A program made the position numbers and the translations under genes. A stretch of DNA of 41,714 nt from an uncultured Alistipes sp. (GTDB lineage: Bacteria > Bacteroidota > Bacteroidia > Bacteroidales > Rikenellaceae), in contig CANBCZ010000016.1 in NCBI GenBank assembly GCA_947367255.1, forward strand, positions 1 through 41,714, written 5' to 3'. Within the stretch, counting starts at the first letter, position 1; every line of letters begins with the position of its first letter. Below are positions 1-7,887 of the stretch, one piece after another. The notes below the pieces were generated by a model. It saw only the letters and a list, made by a program, of their open reading frames with translations, was not told the DNA's origin and did no database searches.

Positions 1-233
1 CCTTTCTGTAAAGGGGGCTTTGCTACGCAGAACAAATCCTAAAATCAAAACTTCACTTTTTTGTAGCGGGGAGAGACAAGTGTGTTACCTATCCCCCAAA
101 CCCCCTTTCTGTAAAGGGGGCTTTGCTACGCAGAACAAATCCTAAAATCAAAACTTCACTTTTTTGTAGCGGGGAGAGACCGTATGTTACCCACCCCCTA
201 AATCCCCCTCCTGTGAGGGGGACTTGTTATTTA
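1..233. repeat. Tandem intergenic repeat, ~103-bp period
   Basis: Positions 1-77 and 104-180 are almost identical; a degenerate third start follows at about 195-230. Each unit opens with a small hairpin (CCCCCTTT, 4-nt loop, AAAGGGGG) and ends with GTAGCGGGGAGAGAC. A related hairpin occurs again at 30089-30122, so this is a dispersed family. No convincing gene lies in 1-406; apart from the terminator at 352-392 the rest is AT-rich spacer. The left copy is cut by the window edge. Confidence 0.8.
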
Positions 234-351
234 GCCACTGCTCGACATTCAAGTCTCTCGACTATAAAGGGGGCTTAGTTACGTAGTAGAAATTCCACAA
301 TCAAAGACTTCGCACCTTTTACAAGAATTTCACTTTTTATTCACCCACGAC

Positions 352-392
352 AAAAAAAGAATAGGAGTGATGAAAATCACTCCTATTCTTTT
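352..392 (-). terminator. Intrinsic terminator of the large lipoprotein gene
   Basis: A near-perfect hairpin (AGAATAGGAGTGA paired with TCACTCCTATTCT) ends in a run of seven T on the minus strand. It starts about 15 nt after the stop codon at 407. Confidence 0.9.
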
Positions 393-406
393 GTATTTAT
401 CATCTA

Positions 407-3400
407 TTACTGTGCGAGAACGCAGTTGTAGATGTGGAATGCTGCATCGAAGTTAGCGCAGTTACCACCAAGAACTGCAGGATCTGTTACATTTGTTGCA
501 TCAACAACAGTTGCAACGTCACCAATCTGGATTGTACCAGCAACCTTAATAGGCTCATCAGCAGTACCGAAGTAGATAGTCTTAGTCTTACCATTGTAGT
601 GACCTACAACCATACCTACACCGCAAGTGCCCTCTGGAGCCTTAACAAGACACTTGATAGTGTTGTTTGCAATCAGACCAGCAGAGTGTGCAGAGTTACC
701 GAGGTTACCAGCCATACCACCAACACCACCAGTAGAGAGTACGCAGTTAGCAACAACGCTACCAGTGTTAGTAGAGCCTGTAAGCTCATAACCACCTGAG
801 TGGAAACCAGCAAGACCACCGAATGCAGAACCTGCATTAGAAGAGTTGATAGTAAGGTTACCGCTATTTACACAGTCGATAACACGACCTGAACCACCCT
901 GGATACAACCGCAGCGGAACTTACCCTTACCCGAAATTGTGATGTCACCGGTGTTAGTACAGCCCTTAGTCTCGTTAGTACAGCTTGCCTTAGTCTCAGA
1001 ACCTGGCCAACCGATGATACCACCGAGTGCGTTGTTAGAAGCGTCACAAACGTCGTTGTGAACTGTGATGTTACCTGAGTTAGTACAGTTGTATACGCTT
1101 GTAGAGCTCTGCTCCTTAACTGCATAAACATCAGCAGCAACTACACCACCGTAGTAAGAGATAAGCTTAATTGTCGCACCTGAGTTACCGAAGTTAGCAT
1201 CGATATCACCATAGTTATGGCAATCGGTTACATTACCACGAGGAGCACTTACAACACCTGCAGCCATTGGATAACCCGAAGTACCAGAGCCTGTTGCATC
1301 AGTCCAGTGGTAAGTAATCTTACCGTAGTTGCTACATCTATCCATTGTAAATACAGAGGTTGCAGAAGTGTAACCATAACCGCAAACACCTGAACAAGCA
1401 GGAGCAGAAGTTGATGAAGAGTTCTTACCATCGATACCACCGATTGAGTTACGACCTGCAAAATGCTTCTCTGCCTTAAGAGTAATGTCACCCTTGTTTA
1501 CGCAGTCGCTGATAGGACCGTTAACGTAAGAAGCGATACCTGAGATAATAGATGACTTATAAGAGCCCTTAGAGTAGAACGACACATTACCCTCGTTGAT
1601 ACAGTTACGAACAGGACCAGCTGAGTAAGATGTTACACCAGCAAGGAGTACAGCGTTGTTAGACTGCTCAGTTGTGAATGAGATATTACCATAGTTCTCA
1701 CAACCCTCAGTTATTGTATAAGAGTTAGATGAACCAGTTACACCACCGATATAGCAGTTTGCACCTGTGTTAGCGTCAACGATAGTGATTGTCAAGTTAC
1801 CGTAGTTCTTACAGTTGAAGATACCGCAAGTTGGGTGATCAGCATCCTCAATCATACGACCGCAAACAGTACCGAAGTAACCAGTACCATTATTGTGGTT
1901 ACCAATCTCAAGAGTAAAGTTACCGTTGTTTACGCAGTTACGTACGTTAGCACCAGCAGCTGGGTTACCTGAGATAAGACCGAGGATAGTTGCAGGGTGG
2001 TTTGAAGTAACATAGCGAGCATCAGCGTTGTTAGTGATATTCTCAATCTCACCAGCAAGGTGTGCTACGATGAATGCAAATGCATTTGAACCAGAGAGAC
2101 CTGGATAAGCAGGCTCTGCAGGAACTACGAGGTCGCAAGAAGAGTCAATAACAATGTTGCAAACCTTACCAGTAGCAGCCACAGAGTGGAAGAGAGGCAT
2201 AGTAGCAGTCCAGTTCTTCAATGCGAAACCGCAACCGTCGAAGATACCGTCAAAACCAGTAGGAACACCCTCAACCTCAACGCCCTTAATCATTGGCCAG
2301 TTCTCAGCTGAGATAGATGACATATCAATATCGCCACCGAGGACAACCTTACCCTCTGCGTTTACATACTTCTTATAGCGACCCATATTTACGCACTTAG
2401 CGAAGTCGAGGAGCTCCTCAGCAGTCATAATCTTCTCAATCTTAACCTCCTTATACTCATAGAGGTCAGCTGTAGAAGTCTCACCACCACGAACGGTAAG
2501 ACCTGTAGGGAAGATCTTGTGGTTCTCGAGAAGACCAACACTTGAGTAGATGTTGAGCTTAAGACCGTTGCGGATAGAGCCGCGTGGAACTACGAATGAG
2601 ATGTTTGCAGTAGCCTCTGGCTCGATAGTAAATGCATCCTCAGTCTCTGGAGTAAGAACGATGCTTGACTTACCAGAAACAACGGTGATGTCGCCTGTAC
2701 GATAATTAATATGGTATTTACCAGCGATAGCGTCACCCTCAGCAGTAGCAACCTCTACCTTGTCGATAATGATTGTCTCACCCTCGTACTTGTTAGTTAC
2801 AGGGATAGTTACAATACCGCAAAGGTTATTGAGAACAACCTCAGTAGTGTTTGAGTAACCAACCATTACCAGATTCTTACGATCGTAACCATCCTTAATC
2901 AGTGGCTGAGTCTCGTAGAAACGGAGTGAACCTGAAGTAGTGTAGTACTCAGCCGGATAGAATACTGAGTAAGGATAAGCAACAGCGTCAAATGAGAACT
3001 GTGCAGTCTGTGTACCTGCAGCGTCAGCAGCTACAGTGTTAGTCGAGAGCGAGTTGTTACAAACAATGGCATCACCCTCAAGCCAAGTCATACCCTGCTC
3101 TGCGATAGTTACGGTAAGAGTAGCAGGAGCCTTGTCTACAACGGTAAATACAGAAGGAGCGAGCTCAACAACAGCACCACGCTCAACAACTACATCCTCA
3201 GCAAGTGCGAGTACGAAGTTGTGGTCAGCAGTATCGGTGACAACGATCTCGAAACCGCCTGTGTATGTACCTGCAGGAACAACGAGGTTGAAGTAAGCAG
3301 GAGCAACAGTGTCGATAGCAACACCCTCGCCGCAGTCGAGGTTTGTAGATGTAGAGCCCTTAACTGCAGTCAGCTTAACGTCGTAAGTAGTAACGCCAGC

Positions 3401-3994
3401 CTCGTCAGTAGCAGTTGTAGCCTCAGCATTCCAAACACCGTTGATAGCAGCACCACCGATAGCAGTAAATGAAACCTGCTTTACAGCAACAGCGTTCTCA
3501 GCAGTTGCAGAGTCAAGGGTAAGCGGAAGTGAAACAACACCCATTACAGGTAGGAGGTTTACAGAAGCCTCGAGGTTCTTCTCATCCTCACCAACCTGTG
3601 TCAGCTCAGGTGCGATAGCCGCCATACCGTAAGCTGCGCGATCGAAACCATCGGCAACATACTCCTGAGTAGCAGGGAGTGTAACCTCACCAAGACCGGT
3701 CATAATCTCAAACGGAGCAACGACAACTACAGGAGCTGTGGTCTTTGCAGCAGTAAACGCATAAGTTGCGCCACCTGCACCCTCAGCAGTTACTGCAGAG
3801 GACTCCAAACCATTGATAGCAACCTTATCACCCTCAGCCCAAACAAGATCAGAAGGCAGTGTTGCATTTACAGTAACGACAACATCCTTGTTGCCGCCCT
3901 GAGCGGGTTGATTTTGGTCTTCCGTACCGTTATTGGTACAACCAATAGCTAATGCACTGAGCATCAAGCCGATAAATAAGTAAACTTTTTTCAT
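407..3994 (-). CDS. Large cell-surface lipoprotein, fimbrillin-like N-terminus and NC-N-G repeat beta-helix
   Basis: This 1195-residue protein begins with a lipoprotein signal peptide (KKVYLFIGLMLSALAIG, lipid-modified Cys19). Residues about 30-290 and 290-520 look like two tandem fimbrillin-like domains, each opening with a W-x-EGD motif. From about residue 685 to 1080 there are roughly eleven spaced copies of a [NDG]C-x-N-x-G-[NDK]-[ILV] motif (for example NCVNNGN, NCKNYGN, DCVNSGN), resembling GLUG-type repeats that build right-handed beta-helices. A surface adhesin or glycan-binding role is inferred, not shown. It is monocistronic, with its own promoter and a strong terminator. The substrate cannot be named. 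Confidence 0.85.
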   Translation of the reverse strand: MKKVYLFIGLMLSALAIGCTNNGTEDQNQPAQGGNKDVVVTVNATLPSDLVWAEGDKVAINGLESSAVTAEGAGGATYAFTAAKTTAPVVVVAPFEIMTGLGEVTLPATQEYVADGFDRAAYGMAAIAPELTQVGEDEKNLEASVNLLPVMGVVSLPLTLDSATAENAVAVKQVSFTAIGGAAINGVWNAEATTATDEAGVTTYDVKLTAVKGSTSTNLDCGEGVAIDTVAPAYFNLVVPAGTYTGGFEIVVTDTADHNFVLALAEDVVVERGAVVELAPSVFTVVDKAPATLTVTIAEQGMTWLEGDAIVCNNSLSTNTVAADAAGTQTAQFSFDAVAYPYSVFYPAEYYTTSGSLRFYETQPLIKDGYDRKNLVMVGYSNTTEVVLNNLCGIVTIPVTNKYEGETIIIDKVEVATAEGDAIAGKYHINYRTGDITVVSGKSSIVLTPETEDAFTIEPEATANISFVVPRGSIRNGLKLNIYSSVGLLENHKIFPTGLTVRGGETSTADLYEYKEVKIEKIMTAEELLDFAKCVNMGRYKKYVNAEGKVVLGGDIDMSSISAENWPMIKGVEVEGVPTGFDGIFDGCGFALKNWTATMPLFHSVAATGKVCNIVIDSSCDLVVPAEPAYPGLSGSNAFAFIVAHLAGEIENITNNADARYVTSNHPATILGLISGNPAAGANVRNCVNNGNFTLEIGNHNNGTGYFGTVCGRMIEDADHPTCGIFNCKNYGNLTITIVDANTGANCYIGGVTGSSNSYTITEGCENYGNISFTTEQSNNAVLLAGVTSYSAGPVRNCINEGNVSFYSKGSYKSSIISGIASYVNGPISDCVNKGDITLKAEKHFAGRNSIGGIDGKNSSSTSAPACSGVCGYGYTSATSVFTMDRCSNYGKITYHWTDATGSGTSGYPMAAGVVSAPRGNVTDCHNYGDIDANFGNSGATIKLISYYGGVVAADVYAVKEQSSTSVYNCTNSGNITVHNDVCDASNNALGGIIGWPGSETKASCTNETKGCTNTGDITISGKGKFRCGCIQGGSGRVIDCVNSGNLTINSSNAGSAFGGLAGFHSGGYELTGSTNTGSVVANCVLSTGGVGGMAGNLGNSAHSAGLIANNTIKCLVKAPEGTCGVGMVVGHYNGKTKTIYFGTADEPIKVAGTIQIGDVATVVDATNVTDPAVLGGNCANFDAAFHIYNCVLAQ

Positions 3995-4031
3995 TACGAT
4001 TTATTTTAGGTTAAATTTGATTTTCCGATTT

Positions 4032-4039
4032 CAAAGTTA
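4032..4039 (-). promoter_or_regulatory. Predicted -7 box of the large lipoprotein gene
   Basis: The minus strand reads TAACTTTG, matching the Bacteroidales TAnnTTTG box, about 37 nt before the start codon. No clear -33 TTTG was found at the usual spacing. Confidence 0.5.
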
Positions 4040-4130
4040 AAAATAAATTTTTAATTACACACCTTTTTGGCAATTATTTTTCACAAAAAACGGCTCATTT
4101 TTACCCATTTTATGATTTCTGATGTACAGA

Positions 4131-4159
4131 TAAAGAAAAAGAGCCCCATTCGAGGCTCT
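4131..4159 (-). terminator. Intrinsic terminator of the araC-type gene
   Basis: The stem AGAGCC/GGCTCT is followed on the minus strand by CTTTTTCTTTA, about 20 nt after the regulator's stop codon. The remaining 4001-4130 is AT-rich leader of the lipoprotein gene. Confidence 0.75.
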
Positions 4160-4178
4160 CACATCACTCAAAAGAGTG

Positions 4179-5096
4179 CTAAATATCCCTGCGATACTCT
4201 CCCGGAGTCTTTCCCGTAATTCGCTTGAAATACTGTCCCATAAACGATGGATTCGGGAAGTTCAACTCATACGATATCTGCTGGATTGACATATCCGAAT
4301 ACTTGAGCAGATTTTTAATCTCCAGCACCACAAAGTCGTCTATCCACTGATGCACCGACTTACCCGAGTAGGTACGCACCACTCGCGACAAATGTTTAGG
4401 GGTGAGATTCATTTCATTTGCGTAAAATTCGACACTACGCTCTGTACGATAGTTCTCTCGCAACAGGTTTACAAGTTGCTTGAAATAGTCGCTGCTGCGG
4501 TCCTTCTGAACAGGTGTTGTCTCTACCTGATTTACCACCGCAACAAACTCCCAGAGGCGATAGATTATCACCGAATACATATGGCGCATAGCCATCTCGC
4601 GATAGAAACTCACATCCACTCCAACACCCTGCGGCTCAGTGTACTCCTTATGCAACAGAGCAAACGAGGTCTTCATTCTCTCCGTATGAGAGGCATCGAG
4701 TTGGCGCAGGATTACAGAGGTATGCAATGACGAGACAATCGGCATAACTGCCTTAATATCAATATTCATCTCCACTGCAAACTCACTACTGAACGCCATC
4801 AGATAGAGCTCGCAGTTCTTGCAACTCTTAAACATCAGCACCGATGCCGGAGCCACAAGCAGCGAGTTCTCAGTCAGCGTATATTCGTTCATCTGCACCG
4901 TAAGAGTCACCTCTCCGCCGGTACAGAGAATGGAGATATAACCGTTGAGTTTTGCGGGGTACTTCATCTCGCCATCGATAAGTTTTTCAAGCGACGGGAT
5001 ATGCACCAATGCCGCATTTTTACAAGCAACATACTCTACTCCGTCTATCTGCTTTAGAGCATCAATTTTATACGGAAAAATCTTATTTTCTGCCAT
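4179..5096 (-). CDS. AraC-family transcriptional regulator
   Basis: This is a 305-residue regulator. The first ~170 residues form a cupin-like sensing domain. Residues about 205-305 are the double helix-turn-helix AraC domain, recognisable from YANEMNLTPKHLSRVV and from MSIQQISYELNFPNPSFMGQ followed by FKRITGKTPGEYRR. The size and layout are usual for the Bacteroidales AraC regulators that respond to small molecules or stress. It is divergent from the dsbD-type gene at 5297; the shared 200-bp region carries a palindrome (5207-5228), so regulation of that gene and of itself is plausible but inferred. The ligand is unknown. Confidence 0.9.
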   Translation of the reverse strand: MAENKIFPYKIDALKQIDGVEYVACKNAALVHIPSLEKLIDGEMKYPAKLNGYISILCTGGEVTLTVQMNEYTLTENSLLVAPASVLMFKSCKNCELYLMAFSSEFAVEMNIDIKAVMPIVSSLHTSVILRQLDASHTERMKTSFALLHKEYTEPQGVGVDVSFYREMAMRHMYSVIIYRLWEFVAVVNQVETTPVQKDRSSDYFKQLVNLLRENYRTERSVEFYANEMNLTPKHLSRVVRTYSGKSVHQWIDDFVVLEIKNLLKYSDMSIQQISYELNFPNPSFMGQYFKRITGKTPGEYRRDI

Positions 5097-5206
5097 ATCT
5101 AATAAATTTTACACAAATATCTGTACAATTTCGGACATTTCCAAACTTTTAATACAAAATGTTACATTTAGAACATCAGAACACAATGCCGAGGCAATAA
5201 CTTTCG

Positions 5207-5228
5207 CAACATCCGCTCTGCGGTGTTG
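5207..5228. promoter_or_regulatory. Palindrome overlapping the dsbD -33 region, candidate operator
   Basis: CAACATCCGC and GCGGTGTTG form an inverted repeat around a 3-nt loop. Its right end covers the TTG at 5226-5228, which is exactly 20 nt from the TACATTTG box at 5249. The position between divergent genes suggests an operator for the neighbouring AraC protein or another repressor. Confidence 0.45.
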
Positions 5229-5256
5229 TAGTTTTTGAAAATTATAACTACATTTG
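5226..5256 (+). promoter_or_regulatory. Predicted promoter of the dsbD-type gene
   Basis: TTG (5226-5228), 20 nt, then TACATTTG (5249-5256) fits the Bacteroidales -33/-7 consensus. The expected leader is about 35 nt, A/T-rich and without a Shine-Dalgarno sequence. Confidence 0.65.
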
Positions 5257-5296
5257 CAGGCTAAATATTGTATAAAATTGTAAAAACAGATAGTAT

Positions 5297-7228
5297 ATGC
5301 GTAAATTCCTATTCACACTCCTTGCTCTGGTATCGTTCACTGCGATGGCGCAGGACGCTACAGTAGTTTGGAACAAGGAGATTAAAGACAATGGCAACGG
5401 CAGCTACACACTCGTTATCAAGGCTGACATTGCCGATGGTTGGCACATCTACGACGCCACATACTCTATGGCTCCGACAACCATCACATTCACCACATCT
5501 GCGGGCATCGAGCTCTCAGGCGAGCTGCGTGCACTCTCAACTGCCAAGAAGGTCTCTGACGAGTTTTTCGGCGACTATGGCGAGTATGAGAAGGAGGCAC
5601 TCTACGAGCAGGATATTATCCTCAACGGCGAGGGTGGTACTGTAGATGCAAAGATCGAGTATCAGGCTTGCACCGAGGGCAGCTGCACACCTCCGACCGA
5701 TACCGAGATTAAGTTCGAGATTGGCAACACTGCAGCAGTAGCAGAGATCAAGGCTGTCAAGAATGTCGCAAGTTCAGGCAACATCTGGGCAATGATTCTT
5801 GAGGCTATTATCTGGGGTCTGGCGGCGCTTGTTACACCTTGCGTATTCCCGATGATTCCGATGACCGTATCGTTCTTTATGAAGGGCAGCGGCTCTGTAA
5901 CAAAGGGTCGAATCAATGCATCGCTCTACGGTCTGTTTATCGTAGTACTCTACACACTGCCTATCGCAGCAATTATCCTCATCACACGCCTTGTGGGTGG
6001 TGGTGCCGTTACTGCGGACATCTTCCAGTGGCTTGCAACACACTGGATTCCGAACATCCTTTTCTTCGTTGTATTTATGGTCTTTGCGGCATCATTCTTC
6101 GGTGCCTTCGAGATTACCCTGCCATCTTGGTTGGTAAATAAGAGCGACGCAAACAGCGAGAAGGGCGGTATTGCAGGTATCTTCTTTATGGCGCTGACCC
6201 TCGTACTTGTATCGTTCTCTTGTACAGGTCCTATTATCGGTTCGGTGCTTATCAAGTCTACAGCCGGCGAGTTCTGGGAGCCAATTATCACTATGCTCGC
6301 ATTCTCGACAACCTTTGCCCTTCCGTTTACCCTCTTTGCATTCTTCCCTTCAGTGCTGAAGAAGCTGCCAAAGAGCGGCGGTTGGCTCAACTCGGTTAAG
6401 GTTGTGCTCGGCTTTGTCGAGGTGGCACTGGGCTTCAAGTTCCTCAGCGTTGCAGATCAGGTTTACCACTGGGGCATCCTCGATCGTGAGGTCTATCTCG
6501 CTATCTGGATCGTGGTATTTACCCTGCTCGGCTTCTACCTCCTCGGCAAGATCCGCTTTGCTCACGACAGCGAGCTCAAGCACCTGAGCGTAGGTCGTCT
6601 GGCACTCGCTATCGGCGTATTCTCATTCGTTGTATACCTTATTCCGGGTATGTGGGGTGCACCACTGAGCAAGCTCTCCGGTTATCTCCCTCCGCAGACC
6701 AGCCTCGACTTTGACCTGACACGCAATCAGGGTGTAGTTGTCGAGCAGCAGAGCAGCAACACCTCGGGTGTTAAGTATGGCGATGTTCTCCACCTGCCAC
6801 ACGGTCTGAACGGATTCTTCGACCTCGCAGAGGCGGAGGCTTATGCAGCAAAGGTTGATAAGCCTGTATTCATCGACTTTACAGGTCACGGCTGCGTAAA
6901 CTGCCGCGAGATGGAGGCACGCGTTTGGAGCGACCCTACCGTTTTAGAGCTTCTCAAGAACGAGTATGTAATCTGCGCACTCTACACAGACGACAAGATG
7001 ACTCTGCCTGAGAGCGAGTGGGTTACTGCCGACAACGGCAAGGTACTCAAGTCACTGGGTAAGGTAAATGCACACTACGCTCTGACCCGCTTCGGTGTCA
7101 ATGCACAGCCATACTATGTACTGCAGGGCAAGGACGAGAAGATTCTTGTCGAGCCACGCGGTTACAACCTTGATGCACAGGCATTTGTGGAGTTCCTCAA
7201 AAAAGGTGTCGAGGAGTACAGAAAGTAA
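5297..7228 (+). CDS. dsbD: Thiol:disulfide interchange protein DsbD family
   Basis: This 643-residue inner-membrane protein moves electrons from cytoplasmic thioredoxin to the periplasm. A signal peptide (MRKFLFTLLALVSFTAMA) leads into the periplasmic alpha domain (about 20-150) with the Cys pair C125/C130. The membrane beta domain (about 165-470) has the key cysteines in TPCVFPMIPMT (C182) and SFSCTGP. The C-terminal thioredoxin-like gamma domain (about 520-643) has GHGCVNCREME with a CVNC active site. All three cysteine pairs are present, so the protein should work. It is monocistronic, with its own promoter and a strong terminator at 7243-7286. It probably keeps periplasmic thioredoxin-fold proteins reduced. 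Confidence 0.93.
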   Translation: MRKFLFTLLALVSFTAMAQDATVVWNKEIKDNGNGSYTLVIKADIADGWHIYDATYSMAPTTITFTTSAGIELSGELRALSTAKKVSDEFFGDYGEYEKEALYEQDIILNGEGGTVDAKIEYQACTEGSCTPPTDTEIKFEIGNTAAVAEIKAVKNVASSGNIWAMILEAIIWGLAALVTPCVFPMIPMTVSFFMKGSGSVTKGRINASLYGLFIVVLYTLPIAAIILITRLVGGGAVTADIFQWLATHWIPNILFFVVFMVFAASFFGAFEITLPSWLVNKSDANSEKGGIAGIFFMALTLVLVSFSCTGPIIGSVLIKSTAGEFWEPIITMLAFSTTFALPFTLFAFFPSVLKKLPKSGGWLNSVKVVLGFVEVALGFKFLSVADQVYHWGILDREVYLAIWIVVFTLLGFYLLGKIRFAHDSELKHLSVGRLALAIGVFSFVVYLIPGMWGAPLSKLSGYLPPQTSLDFDLTRNQGVVVEQQSSNTSGVKYGDVLHLPHGLNGFFDLAEAEAYAAKVDKPVFIDFTGHGCVNCREMEARVWSDPTVLELLKNEYVICALYTDDKMTLPESEWVTADNGKVLKSLGKVNAHYALTRFGVNAQPYYVLQGKDEKILVEPRGYNLDAQAFVEFLKKGVEEYRK

Positions 7229-7242
7229 TTTTTGCAGATATT

Positions 7243-7286
7243 CAAACAAAGATGGGGAGGTCAATCAACCTCCCCATCTTTGTTTG
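7243..7286. terminator. Bidirectional terminator between convergent genes
   Basis: A perfect 19-bp stem (CAAACAAAGATGGGGAGGT and its complement) surrounds a 6-nt loop. It serves dsbD on the plus strand. On the minus strand the right arm lies inside the last codons of the holin-like gene, whose stop codon is at 7261-7263. Confidence 0.85.
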
Positions 7287-7578
7287 TAGTACCTATGAGA
7301 GCAGCCGCCCAATCCAACCAACCGCGAATAACCCGCGATACGGAGTAGATAACGCCGAGTTCGTCGCTTATCTGCCTGAAATAGCTCTTTAACGACACCC
7401 GATAGACAATGAAGGCTATCGCTGCGAGAAATGCTCCGACAAGCAGACAAGGCTCTTTGAGTGAGCCGAAAAACTCGGCAAGCCACGAGACAAGTGCCGA
7501 CACGAAGAGCAGCACCGCCGTAAGTGCCGATACAACCGTTATCGCCAGCGGCACGAAGAATGGACGATCAACTCTCAT
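7261..7578 (-). CDS. Small membrane protein, phage-holin-3_6-like
   Basis: This 105-residue protein has two hydrophobic helices (PLAITVVSALTAVLLFVSAL and LLVGAFLAAIAFIVY) and charged ends, in the manner of the phage holin superfamily III / Phage_holin_3_6 membrane proteins often found in Bacteroidota operons with YtxH. An open frame extends upstream to 7632, but I chose ATG 7578 because it begins 5 nt after the stop codon of the upstream gene, whereas 7632 would overlap that gene by 49 nt. The last residues are encoded inside the terminator stem. A role in envelope stress or membrane organisation is a guess; lysis activity is not implied. Confidence 0.7.
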   Translation of the reverse strand: MRVDRPFFVPLAITVVSALTAVLLFVSALVSWLAEFFGSLKEPCLLVGAFLAAIAFIVYRVSLKSYFRQISDELGVIYSVSRVIRGWLDWAAALIGTTNKDGEVD

Positions 7579-7583
7579 AGCTG

Positions 7584-7784
7584 CTACATCTGCGGTTTTG
7601 GCACCTCTGCCGTATGAGCTGCATCGTGACACTTGCAGCGCAAGCTCTCCATCTCATCGGCAATCAAATCACGCAAATAGTCGCGCATCTGGCGACCTGT
7701 CTTCGGGGTGACAAGCATAGCCACTGCTGCCCCCATCAACGCACCTCCCAGCAGGGATACAATGCAAAGTCCGGTCTGTTTCAT
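7584..7784 (-). CDS. YtxH-like small envelope protein
   Basis: This 66-residue protein has one N-terminal transmembrane helix (LCIVSLLGGALMGAAVAMLV) followed by TPKTGRQMRDYLRDLI, the usual YtxH signature: a glycine-rich helix, then P-x-x-G-x-x-x-R and an amphipathic tail. The tail holds a Cys pair (RCKCHD). It is the first gene of a two-gene operon with the holin-like protein. YtxH proteins are linked to general stress in Gram-positives; the role here is unknown. Confidence 0.75.
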   Translation of the reverse strand: MKQTGLCIVSLLGGALMGAAVAMLVTPKTGRQMRDYLRDLIADEMESLRCKCHDAAHTAEVPKPQM

Positions 7785-7871
7785 AACACATACATTTAAG
7801 AGTTCAAACTACAACTTGCAAAATATAGACCAAAAATTGTGTACAAGTACACAAAATCAAAATTATTTTCG

Positions 7872-7879
7872 TATCTTTA
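7872..7879 (+). promoter_or_regulatory. Predicted -7 box of the helicase/exporter operon
   Basis: TATCTTTA lies only 8 nt before the ATG at 7888. If real, transcription starts a few nt before the start codon, which would exclude the longer open frame from 7708 and give an almost leaderless mRNA. Confidence 0.5.
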
Positions 7880-7887
7880 CACAACAT

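Noticed and set aside
7261..7784. Phage lysis cassette (holin-like gene)
   Set aside because: No endolysin, spanin or phage structural gene is nearby; the pair with YtxH is a common chromosomal arrangement.
7708..7887. 60-residue N-terminal extension of the helicase
   Set aside because: It overlaps the divergent YtxH gene and a candidate promoter; the helicase fold begins at MTNFKAHILTASAGSGKT.
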